From positions 1,430,388 through 1,494,387 of the forward strand of contig CM065187.1 in the NCBI GenBank assembly GCA_033026295.1: a stretch of DNA of 64,000 nt, read 5' to 3'. A program made the position numbers and the translations under genes. The notes under the pieces were generated by a model. The model was not told where the DNA came from, made no database searches, and saw nothing but the letters and a program-made list of their open reading frames with translations. Positions 37,201 to 48,910 of this stretch are shown piece by piece. Position 1 is the first letter of the stretch, and each line of letters starts with the position of its first letter. This DNA comes from Channa striata. Lineage: Eukaryota; Chordata; Actinopteri; Anabantiformes; Channidae.

Positions 37201-40200
37201 GTTTGGAGAATAAATTCAATGTAACTGTGTTCATGCACTGACCCTATAGTATCGTGCTGTACGTGCTTGGCATCCAGGCTGGAGTAAAGGTCCACCACAG
37301 GCTCAAAGGCCCCCAGGCGACAGTAGAGGAGCAGCAGCAGCAGCTTGAACTGGGCGTTGGATGGACTGTGAGACAGACCTTCCTCGAGGACACCCAAACA
37401 CTGCCACGCCATATTCTCATCCCCTGCAAACACAAACCGACACATTCAGAGACGTCTTCGCTGAAACACCAACACCTGGATTATGATGGGAGAAAAGCTC
37501 ACCAGTGTCTGTCCACAAGTCAACGTATACATGAGCTGCCATGAGACAATACATGTCAGAAAACTGCAGCTCCGTCTTCAGAGCGCTGTTCCCTGTGAAA
37601 CAGAGTCACACAAGTCAGAAGAAACGAGGGCAGCCGCTGCTCACAGGGACGCCTCCACAGTTCGACTGAACCTTTTTCCCCACATCCAACAAAACAAGTC
37701 AAACAACTCAAAGTCTGAGTTCACACGAAAGTGCTGCTAAAGAACTCGTAGTTTAAGGGTTGAATCTGTCGTTCTACACAGTGCGACTGTGCTTCTCTAC
37801 AATCACACAAATGCTGAATCTTGGCCACGTTTGACAAATGTGGAGCTGCCCATCAACATCTCATCAATTATATAAAATGATGTTGACTTAAACCTTATCA
37901 TTTTGCTTTTGCTTAGTAACCAGACACAATGAAACCCTGCACCAACTCCACCTTTCCATATGCAAATGTTGTATTGCAACTTGCCTGCATTAATAAACTC
38001 AGTTTGTGATACAAATATAATGAGTAAGCAAAGAGAAACTTAAATCGTTAACTAAAGCCTAAACCAGCTGATGTAAGACTTCTGAACGTTACTTTTACAC
38101 ACAAGGAAGCGGCATAAGAAATACAAAAAACTCACAGCTAAAAATTTGTCACGTTTTCTAGCAGAACCGGCGGCTGAGGCACCTTTAATCCCTTTTGAAC
38201 CCGTTTCACATCTCCTTACTGAAACCCACTGACACCAGACAGCAGCACATACACTGAACATGTTGACTGTCACATGGGCTCATTGTGCATCAAAAGTGTC
38301 AAAGACCAAGAGCAGACGTTGTAAAACGTCACAATGTCCATTCTTCTGGTCACTAAGCATTAACACTTTGTTCAAAGTTTGTTGGTAATGTTACAAATCT
38401 GTCTAATATGGGTAATTTCACGATTTTGTTCATGCGCCACCTTATTACCCAGAACAAATGTTAACACCGAGGGGTCTAAGAAAACGAGCGATGCTCTTAC
38501 CAAACTTGAGCCCATGATGATAGTGAGCCTTGAGCTCTGCGATGAGCTGGAGTTTTCCGTCCACGTCGAGAGAGTGATGCAGCCCGAGCGCTCGACTCAG
38601 CTCACATACACACAAATGCCTCTGTAATGCTTTGGTGTCCTCTGGAAAAGCGAAGCCTTCCTCTCCCCTCTCCCCCAGTGGGACTGCTTCACTCAGACGA
38701 TTAATGAACTGAAAAGAGGAAAATGGAATCGACAGGGAACCCTTTTCACGTCATAGTTGAAAAGCAACGCTGAAAGCTCCGTCTTACCTGAACATGTAGC
38801 TCAGGGGAGAGCAGATGTAGGTAGATCTTCAGGTCCGTTATGCAGCAGGGTTTGTCTCCAAACTTCTCAAAGAACTGAACCATGAGTTCTAAAGGCTCAC
38901 CTGTTTAAAGCCAAACAGACCATCACAAACAAGCGCTAACCCCGGCAAAAGGAACCTGTACGTATCGGCGAGTTTTACCTAGCAGGCTTTCTTCAGGACA
39001 GCCCCTTTTTCTCAGTCTGTGCATTAATTCAAGTCGAGCTAAATATGGACCTCTGAGTGAGTGAGACTCTTTGCCGTCCTCCCCCTTGATTCTGTCTTCC
39101 ACGAACCTCACCACGTCAGCCACAGTGTGATGCACAGAACCCTCTGAACAGCTGCAGACAGACAGGCAGACAGGCTGGTTTCAGATGCTGACAGCAGAAC
39201 ACCACCCGTGATTCAAGGACAACGCAGCAGGTTGGATGTTCATAACAAATGACTCTGATGGAGGCTGGAATTTAAACGTTTTACCATTGAGGTCCTGAGA
39301 TCACTGATTAAAGATTTTGACTTTGGCTTAATGCAGATAAATCAGTCCATTAGTCATAAATTTTAAAAGTGAGACACAGCGCCTTTTCAGAATTAATGCT
39401 CTCATTACAACCACCTTCCAAAACAGCTGATCTGAACAGGCACTAATAAAGGGGATTGTAACAACACCAGAAATACAATACACCTTTACAGGTATAACCA
39501 AGGATTAATGTGGCTGCCTTGGTCAAATATTGGTCGTTTACTTGATCAATATTACTGGCCTCTTTTTAAATAGCACTGCTCATCAGTTAACACATACACA
39601 GCTGCTCGAAAATCCTTTGGGTCATACAGGTTAAAATAACCGCTTACTAGAACCAGAACATTCATGTTTTGCTGTCCCTGTCTTTAAGTGTTGCCCTTTA
39701 CTCCACAAAATCTTAACGCTTCACAACTGGCACTCTTGTTGCAACCGAAAAGGTTCCCATAATCACAACCGTACTCTACGTTTAAGGGTTCCATATCAAA
39801 ATCCCCTTGTTTTGCATTCAAAAATGAATAATGACCAAGATACAACTATCAGTTGCTTTTCACCCACAAATATGAAAATCAAACTTACCTCAAAATCCTG
39901 CATTGCATCAGGCTTTAACCGTCAACATGTACACACACCAAAAAAGGGGCAGTGGGGGGGTGCTACTTACTGTTCTCCTTCTTCGGGTGGACTCCACGAC
40001 TGATCCATAAGATGGAAGAGAGAGTCGAAGTAGGAAGGATAAAACTGCCAATCGTCAGGACTAGAATCAGAAACACACACGTTTGTGGATGTTGTCTGAC
40101 GTCTGTGTTTTCATGTTCCCAGATGTCACATTAATACACTCACTTTTTCAGTAGCAGCTTGTGGGCCAAGGCGTTACACTCCGGCCAGCGTTGTAGCTGC

Positions 40201-43200
40201 TGATAGAGCATCATACACTTGTTTTCTCTGCTCTGCAGCTCACTAGTCAGCTTCTCTGTAAGAGCATGACATGCCTTAGTAAACATATACATACTGAGGG
40301 GGGGTAGAAGAAAGAAATCAACCTACCACCAAGTGGGCCTCTGATGACTTCCAGAGCCTCCACATACTTTCCTAATCGTTCTAGGATCATAAAATACAGC
40401 TGCACCTGTAGTGACACATAACAAGGCATTTTTACTAATACAAGCATCTATGGAGCCGTACAGTATTGGCCTGAAAACAAATAAGAGAACCTGTTTTACA
40501 GTGCAAAAAAAAAAAAAAAAAAAACCAGAGGTGGCATTATATTTGAAGAGTAAAACAGTAGTTTTATTTTATTTGGGTGGTTTGTAATTCACTCAAACAC
40601 TTACATGCGTGTGCAGACACACAGACAACACACTGACCTCTGCTTCTGCCTCTATCTTCTCCTCCTTGACCATTTTCTCCACCATGCGCTCAGCCAAGGG
40701 CAAGAACATGGTTTGGGCCAGTTTCTCATCTTGTGCTGAGATTGCCTAGACAACACGCACATTTATTACATCCACAACAATGACAAGTTTAGGAAACTGT
40801 TAACACCTGGTGGTAAAAACCTTCCTGTACCTGCATCACCAGACTCATGACAGACCAGAAGTAATACGGATTCTTGGGGACGATTTTATACAAGGCCATT
40901 CCTGCCTGTAAGCGGTGAAGAGACATTACTCGGATTATTTGTCCATCTTTTAAATGACCTGCCGTCATAAGTTTGCGTGTTTATATGCTCAAGTGGAAGC
41001 AAGCTTTTTCACCTGCTGCATCTTCTTGTACTCCCCCACACGAGCATAAGCCATAAAAAGGTGAGAGTGATACTCCTCGCTGAGAGGAACCTTCTTGACT
41101 GCAGCTTCATAGAGCTTGGTGACCAACTCCGCTGTGAACAGCAGGCAATATTTAACAAGAAGTCATTCCAAAGTTACTACCAGACTTCATGTGGGAGTGC
41201 GTATACTCACGACGATGCATCTCTCGGTACAGTATAGTCAGAGCCTGCAGGAGTTGTCATCTGTGGGCTCTAGGGTGGCCACTTCCTGGGCCAAAGAGAA
41301 AGCTTCATCCTGTTTTCCAGTCCTCTGAAGGCCAATGGCCTTTAAGACCTGAGAGGAGGAGGGGGAAAGGCAACAACGAGCAGGGAGGAAGAAAAAGAAA
41401 AAAAGAGGAACTGTGATAAATGTGACGTTAATACCAGACATATTGTCATTTGGAGAATAAAACGAAGAAAGCTGGCTGCCTTAATGCCTCATCTGACCAC
41501 ATACTGCTGTCCTAAAGTCACATCAAACTGCAAAGCGTAAGGCCACTGAGGACAGCAAGTATGCCGCAAACTTGGTATCAAACTTTTATTTATGGAGCAA
41601 TATTTCCCTCAATATTTGGAGTCATACTTCTGGTCACCTGGCTGCTTTAAGTCCAATTGTCCTTCTCTTTTAGCTTTGTTTTTGGTCTCTACCAACTCCC
41701 GAGGGAAATGTCTCGCTCTCTAGCTGTGTTCAACCACTTCCATCAAACTGTGCCTGTTATTTTTAGCACGTAGTCCTCAGTAGGTTTCTCTTCTCTGAAA
41801 CCAGCTGGTTCCTGCTGCAGAAAAGGAATGCTACAGGGAGAACCAACACAGTAAAGCCGTAATCTGGACAAAGAAGGATGCGTCGAAACTCATTTTAAAG
41901 CTAGATAAACCCAAAGACAATCATCTCCCACTCACACCGATTTCAGTGTGTTATCTGATATTTTGCAGTCATTAAAAAAAAAAACAAACAATGACTCTAG
42001 GGGGTTTAATGAGGAACCAAAACTCCTTGTGCACTCACAGCATGTGATGAATTATGAAGAGCAGCCAAATGAAACCAATGATAAATTAATAACCAACAGC
42101 ACAGTTGGAGACAGAAAGGAGTAAGGTCGCACTCACAGACATTTGCCCCGCGGTAAAAATGAAAAACAATCCAGGAAGTCCAGTTGGAGGAATGGATGCA
42201 CCCGTTTAAAGCGGATTACACACCTAAAGTCCAAGTTTTACTTAAACAATGAGAAGCAGTTGTTGCAAAGTGACAGATGTTGACTTCCTAAAGGCCGTGA
42301 GATTTTTCAGTCCTCCCCAGCTCAATGAGAGTGAGAGCAGTGGTAGAGTGACATAGTGAGTGAATGAAGAGAGGGAGCGGAGTTAGTGAGAAATTCTAAA
42401 TCAGAACTTAAATCAACCTTTTCTCATCATCACACAGCAGTTCAGTTCTAATACACAAACATGCTCACACCTCTGCACAACCCAGCAGGAAGGACATTTC
42501 TCTTGTCTGCTCTTCCATGGCCTCTTTTAAAGTTTTAAATAGACAAGTGTTAAACTTAATCTTAATATTATCTTTTGTAACTCGCAGCTTGAACATGCCA
42601 TCGACATTAACGGCCTGTTAGAGGGGGAACTTCGCAGAGGGCTTTAACTGAGCCCCTCAGTGAGACTTACAGGAGAAGTTATTTGTGTGTAATAAACACA
42701 TCTGATTAATCCTCTTTTTGTTTGACCCTTAGATGAAGTTTACAAACCAAAGCTGTTACATGAGAACGAAATTCAAACTTTGTTTTTGTACGGGTGCGCG
42801 AAACCTCTGTTATCCTCTTGCCACCATGCCTGACACATTTTCTAGGGGAAACACTGCAAATGTTTCGAGACATCGGTGAAAGCCAGGGGCCCCTGTTTCA
42901 GGTCTGGTGTCCTTCAGGGCTCAACATTACACCTGCAGCACCAGCAGCAGCGTTAATGTTCACTGTCAAAGTGCCCTTGAGCAAACTCTTCTCAGCGTGT
43001 TGAGCAAAGGCCAGAATTATAATAGTGAAACTGTACTGTGCATATCACAACAGCTACAAGAACCATGCAATATTATTTTTTCCAAAGACAAGCAATGCGA
43101 GAGAAAAAAGTTAAAGACAATGAATTTCAGGGGCTATAGTCAATACACCTGCAATTGTTCTAAGTACTAGACAATTCCGTCTATTGGTAAGTTGCTTTAG

Positions 43201-45552
43201 GCTTGTGCCAACAGTGGAGGAGGCTTCAGGAAATGCAAACGAAACTTTCACAGAGATAAGTCCCTTAGTCGCCCACCTTGGCACAGTGCAGGTCCTTGTG
43301 TTTCTTCAGCAGTTTATCTGCCTGCTGTATTGCCATTTTATTGTTGCCATTATCAAGGTAATCTGGGGAAACACAAAAGAAGACATGTATATTATAGTGA
43401 ACATATTAGATCAAAATGCATCATGTATAGACCCCGTTTTCAAGCAGAGCTATGAGTTTTATTAATTTGCATCATCTACTCTGCATTGACCAAAATTCAA
43501 CACCTTTTTAGAGCTATTATGTTCTTATTCTAGTGAAATGAAAATACACCTTGAAAACTGAACAAGTGAAAACGTCCCCAACTAGGAAGTTAAATATCTT
43601 TTTCCAACCACACAGCTGCAGCTTCCAAGCTGCTCAGCTTTGGCAACAGACAATGAACTTATGAACCCTAAATGTAAATGATATGTCAAGGTTCCTCAAA
43701 TTTCCGCAAACTCTCTCACTCACCTGTGGTGACAGTTGGAATAGTTGTAAAGAATAGACATGACATAATGGCAGTGTACTGTCTGGCACAGTTAATTTTG
43801 GCACCCAGCTGTCCTGAAAAGGCTGAACTGAGATGTCTGTGTGAGTGTGCACACTTCAGCTTTCACCATCCCTTCAGAACAGCATACAATCAAGCAGACA
43901 GCTTTACACGCTTATAAATATGCGATTAATTATTTAGCAAAAGTCCACATAATGATTATATCCCATAACTGTTGAAAGCTGTGACCAGTCTTTGGAAATA
44001 TGTTGGAATATTTTGTCATTATTGTTGCCTGGGTTCATTTCTTCAGTGAAAGGGGTAAAATTAAACATTTAATTAAGACTTATTTTTATTATGCGTTCTT
44101 CTGTTTTAGTTTCAGTTTATTGTCACAAAAGTCAAAATACAACATCCAATCCTTCGAACAGACAGGCTGGAATGAGAGTAATGAAAAGTATTGATTGGTG
44201 ACTTAAATTAATACCTAAACCAATAATTAATAATCAAAAAGATGTATCTCCACTTTCTCTTTGTTCAGCTACAAGTGGCAGCTCTGTTTAGCATAATTCA
44301 GGACAATTAGTCAAAACTTAATCAGCAGCAACTTTTTTTAACAAATAACAATAAAAAAAACATCAATGGAAAACTTTCTCTCTCTCTAGCTTTAATTTGG
44401 GGCGTTTTCCATCACGTTCATATATTTAGATTTTGTGCTGTTGGTCAGCAAATGCAACTTTACAGTCTGTGGGGAATTTACGGGACATTGGACAGAAATA
44501 AAGTCCCACTATTGTAATAATCCATTATTTACTTAAGCAGAAATGTAAATTTAAAAAATGCAAATCCTCAGTTCCAGCTCATTTTTGCTACAATAAATTA
44601 AAGGTGTATTGTATCATTACTACCCTGACCTGTAGGAACATGTTAGACATTCTTCATTTTCTAGCATCAATCCAATAATCATTAGATTGACTAGTAATAA
44701 AAACAACCTTTTGTTGCAGCTCCACGATATGTAATTGTCAATTGTGAGTAACTTGGTAAAAAGTAGCAAACAAACTATATTAAAACACTCAAATACTTAT
44801 TGATTGTCCTTCTTTCATGGACATTTGACTGCGGCCAAAAGCTCCTTCAATTTATGGGATTTAGCAACAAAAACAAGAGCTCCGTGCTAGTTAGCATGCT
44901 AAGGCTCCCGTGCACCGGAGTTAGCTTGGAGCTTTGTCCTTAAACTCTTACAAACCTGATGCTAACTGGAAGCTAAGCACTCACCGTTCAAGTAGCTGCA
45001 GATCAGCTACCGACTGAGACTCGAGTCGGGCGGCTCGGTAAACCGCCTGTCACCGTGAGACACGCGAACGCAGCCTCACAATTAAACCACTTTTCTTTTT
45101 AACGTGTCTAACTGTTGCTGCCTAGCTACGGCTAGCTTCAACATTAGCAGGCTAAGCTAGCTGTCAGACAGCGACGGTTAGCACATGAGAAAGCACTTTG
45201 AGAATGAATCGAGCCGGTCGATAACTGGGAAACTCCCCGAGCGACGGCACCAGCGCGGACGTCTGCAGCTTTAACCCGGAGATACGCGCCTTCCACCGGC
45301 GACCGACGGCGGTGAGGTGCACTGTCATCGGGCGCTGCAGGCAGCGGAGTCCGCGGCTGGAGCTGGAGGGGCCGCGCCGCTGCCCGCCGCTTCCCGCACC
45401 CTCCAATTTCAACACACGCGCCGCCGAGGAGCACGACAGTGTCCACGGAACGTCCGAGCGCCGCTCGGTGCACAGCTCCCCATTGAGTCCTCACCGTATA
45501 TGGGTCGGAGTCTCCGGTCGTTGGGGTCCTGCACATGGCCTCTCGCCGCCAT
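34237..45552 (-). CDS. naa25: naa25, auxiliary subunit of the NatB N-terminal acetyltransferase
   Basis: There are 24 coding exons: 45552-45495, 43362-43277, 41348-41211, 41131-41013, 40905-40831, 40745-40638, 40405-40327, 40255-40144, 40060-39971, 39151-38979, 38900-38788, 38708-38501, 37592-37503, 37423-37243, 36833-36734, 36635-36484, 36388-36263, 36189-35946, 35368-35245, 35164-35099, 35012-34915, 34835-34725, 34598-34458 and 34359-34237. They sum to 2915 bases. One base added in exon 3 gives 971 codons plus stop (human 972). The protein starts MAARGHVQDPNDRRLRPIY, forms an alpha-helical TPR-like scaffold, has a KKKKKKK run in exon 22, and ends LLKKRAETLKNFKI. It anchors the catalytic subunit NAA20, and NatB acetylates N-termini starting Met-Asp, Met-Glu, Met-Asn or Met-Gln. 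Everything except the exon 3 indel looks intact. Confidence 0.93.
41238..41251 (-). other. naa25: Apparent one-base deletion (frameshift) in naa25 exon 3
   Basis: The exon reads GAC AAC TCC TGC AGG CTC TGA, whereas the conserved protein continues D-N-S-L-Q-A-L-T-I-L-Y. A third C after AACTCC would restore CTG CAG GCT CTG ACT ATA CTG TAC and the phase needed by the next exon, which begins CG GAG for P-E-L. The exon is 138 bases where 139 are required. As written, translation stops after residue 84. Since 22 further exons remain intact, a sequencing or assembly error, or a rare allele, is likelier than a dead gene. Confidence 0.9.
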
Positions 45553-45660
45553 GGTGGAGTTCACCTGGTGGGTAAATGTTCGCACATGCGCACTGGGAGC
45601 TGCGTCCAGCAGCGATAGAAGAATTGGACTGGCGTTAGATCCCAATGCTCAAAGGTAGAG
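44860..45660 (-). promoter_or_regulatory. naa25: naa25 promoter and CpG-rich first exon region
   Basis: CG-rich sequence surrounds the ATG at 45552. Many GCTA/TAGC words occur in the first intron side at 44887-44975 and 45120-45190. The transcription start probably lies in 45553-45660. No TATA box is apparent. Confidence 0.5.
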
Positions 45661-46259
45661 GTAGTTACTGCCGCTCTCAGCTGAGGCACAGTTATGATTT
45701 ACCTGTTGATTATATCTATTTTGGGTTTCCTTTAGTTCACTGCAGTACAGAGGTAGATATTGCTGCTGGTTGACATGTATTTTTCCTTTTAAAATGTTCA
45801 CTTTTGCCGGGGTGTAGCATCCATTTGCCTTTTTATAATGAAGGGTCAATTAATGAATAAAAGAAATTAATGGTTATTTTTCACAGTAATCAGTCAGAAT
45901 TAAACTAGTGCATTAAACAAGATCTGAACATGTTTATTTTTTGGAGAAACTTTGTGAGGCACATGTGGAACAAATCTGGATTAGACATTCATGTTAGCAC
46001 CAGCATCAAGCTCAGTAGTGGTTAAAATCATTTTGTCAGTAACTATTAATATAGAAATGTATGTTATACAACTGCGTACACCTTAGCCGTCGACCTGCCT
46101 TTTTCTCTAATCCACTTGGAAAGAATATTTTAAATTTGCAGGAAGTGTCAGGAGTGTGTCAGGTGTGATGAATCCATTACTCAAACCAAAACAAAATACT
46201 AAGACAAGAAGTTGATACACACAATAAAAACAGGACACAGACGCTCATATTTGTTCAAA
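45661..46259. other. Intergenic stretch between naa25 and pitpnb
   Basis: AT-rich sequence with no ORF or repeat that I can name. It separates the naa25 first exon from the far end of the pitpnb 3' UTR. Confidence 0.5.
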
Positions 46260-48910
46260 TTTATTAGATATCCTGTTATGTTTCATTGTCTAGACCTTCT
46301 GTCACAGCCTGAAAGCTGTGATAAAGAACAAAATAAGGAACTAATTGTATTACATTCACTACTAATTCCCCTGAATGCTGCCTTATCAGAAAAGAGAAAC
46401 TTGAATACATCGTGAATCTTTGTCTTTCAAAAACAACCAAAAAACAAGAGAAGAACAGTAGATTCTGCAAGTGCTTGTTCATCAGAACAATAAAGAAAAA
46501 AAAAACAAAACAGTAATTTGGACTTCACTCTGTTCCCCAAGCCTCCAGTCCCTCCTCTCAAAGTCAGACCTTGGCTGGCATCACCAGTAATGCTACAAAA
46601 CTGTACACCACGCAATCAACAGTGCGACGCCCGCCTCATCACCAGACTCAGTCAGGCTTTTCACTCCTCTCAAGCAACTCTGGGGTCAAGCTAGATGCAG
46701 TCTGAATTTGAGTGGAGGCCGTCCTTTAAAACTGATATTACCTTTCTCGTCTGATGCAGGTCTAGATCTTTTCAAAAGCACTGATCAAACATAAATGGAG
46801 AAGAATCAATAGGAAACAAAGGAAAAAATATATTTCTAAAATGGTGTTGAGCATGCAGATCCAAATTTCTGTAAATCCATTTGTCCTCATGTGTTGATAT
46901 AATGGCTCCATGCCACATTTGCACATGTACTGTGCATCCATACGCATAGATGAGGTACAGTTAAACCAAGGTATAAACACGTGGACAATTGCTCCACTTT
47001 ATACACACAGCACGCTGTCCACAGAGCCGACATCAGCTGCTCTAACATTACAAACGTCCTTAAGTTACTTTTAGCCGTACAGTATTAAACGATAGACCTG
47101 ATGATGCCTAGTCGCTGTGAAAATCTCATTCAAGTCAGTGTATGTACAGTTCTTCTTATAATAAAGCAGTTAGAACTTTTTTTTATCTGTCTGACATAAA
47201 CCACACACAGAAAGGTTACAACAAGACCTAAGAAATTTGAAAACACTCATATCAGATCAAATAAAAGTCTTAATCAAAGCGGTAAAACTGTGCTAAGCTA
47301 CTGTACGCCATGATCATATAAAACATCACAAAATATTTCAACTAGAGCTCGACGGGATCTGCATTAAGCTCAAAATAAAACACAGCTAAAGTGAGCTCTC
47401 TGTGATAAAATGGTTACTACCTCAGGTCAACGCAGCCGCAAAAACAAACGGGAAAAAAAAGTAGTGATGCAGGAGAGACAGCAGGATAAAGATGCCGCCC
47501 AACATCAATGTAAAGCCAATACAGTGACAAAATTCAGACTGACCTCATCATTTCGTGTAGATGAACAATAAAAAAAAAAAAAAAAAAAAAGACTATACAT
47601 GGTGAAAATACAAAATAAAAACTATACAAACAAAACGCTTGTCGATCTACATTGCTGATCTGCCTGCCTGGACCCATTTGCTCTGTCAGCTGAGATATAT
47701 TAAAAACAAAGAAAAAAACTACTTTGATTCATGCACGCAGCAACGCACACTCTCATCCTCATTTGATTTTATTAAAAACTCAAGAAAGACAAAAGAGAAG
47801 CTCTTGTGGGGGCAGCGGGAGCCCTCCAGTTGAAGCCCTAGCCAAGGAGAAAGGACATGCAGCAACAGCATGAGGCTAAGCTCAGCAGGCTGGCTGTAGA
47901 GCGAGAGCAGACCCCGCTCACGAGCCGCGGGTATTTAACTCGACGCTCTTCATCCCAGTCCCAAAAGTGACAGTCCTTTAAGAGTAAAGGCAGTAGAGAA
48001 CACAAAACAAGCACACAAATGTGCGTCCTACCACACACATTCAGACAAGCACGCTCGCACACACTGGTGTAGTGTACACACACCTCCTAGAGGGCGCCAA
48101 CCCTCCCACTCCCTAATCCACACTGCACTTGAGCGATGCTGCATTGCAGCAACTATACACATGCAATGGCAGTTTAGTGAGGAGTTGCTGTTGCCCACAT
48201 GCACGTTTGACAGGAGTTGTGTGGGGGTGCATGTCGAAATGTGGGACATGTGAGAGAAAAACAATGATGTGAGGGGGAACCGATAGCAAAACAATTTACC
48301 CATCATGCATGAGAACCATAAACAGACATGGATCAGCCTCAGGACTTTAAACCAAATGGAAAGAAACAACCAACCAACCGACTGCCAGACAGAGAGGACA
48401 CAAAGACAACAGGGAGATCTAGACGAGGGTTACCAGGACAACACTGAGGGGGACGGGATCAAAGTGGAGACAGTTATGATACAAGGAAGGGTGTGGAGAT
48501 AAATGGTCCAACACCTGCTAAAGTCCACTTTCACCAATTGCTGTGGGAACCTCTTCACCTAAAAACAACATTCTAATTTAAAAGGCTTGACTTTGAGTCA
48601 CGGTTTACACACCTGAATAATAACAAAGACCATTGTAATAATCGGCTAACAATTAAATATCAGGCAATTTACTTTCTGTGCAAACTATTTTTTTTCCTTT
48701 TTATGTATATTTATGCAAAACCATGGTATTTTGTTTTGTATTGAGAGAACAGGAGGCTTGTGATCGGGGTAGGGTCTGTACAGTACTGTTAACCAATCTT
48801 ATCAAACCCCCCAATGATTCATGTGAGACAGAAGGAGAACGGGGCCCCTTCCTCATCGTGGTGGACGTGTCTCTGATGACGTCATCATGACAGGGTTTGG
48901 TTGATTTGCC
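46260..48910 (-). other. pitpnb: Probable pitpnb 3' untranslated region
   Basis: This follows the stop of the distal pitpnb exon. Reverse-strand AATAAA motifs lie at 47768-47773 and 46260-46265, giving UTRs of about 1.1 or 2.6 kb. A poly-A tract at about 47572-47591 (poly-T on the sense strand) interrupts it. No ORF within is convincing. Confidence 0.5.
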
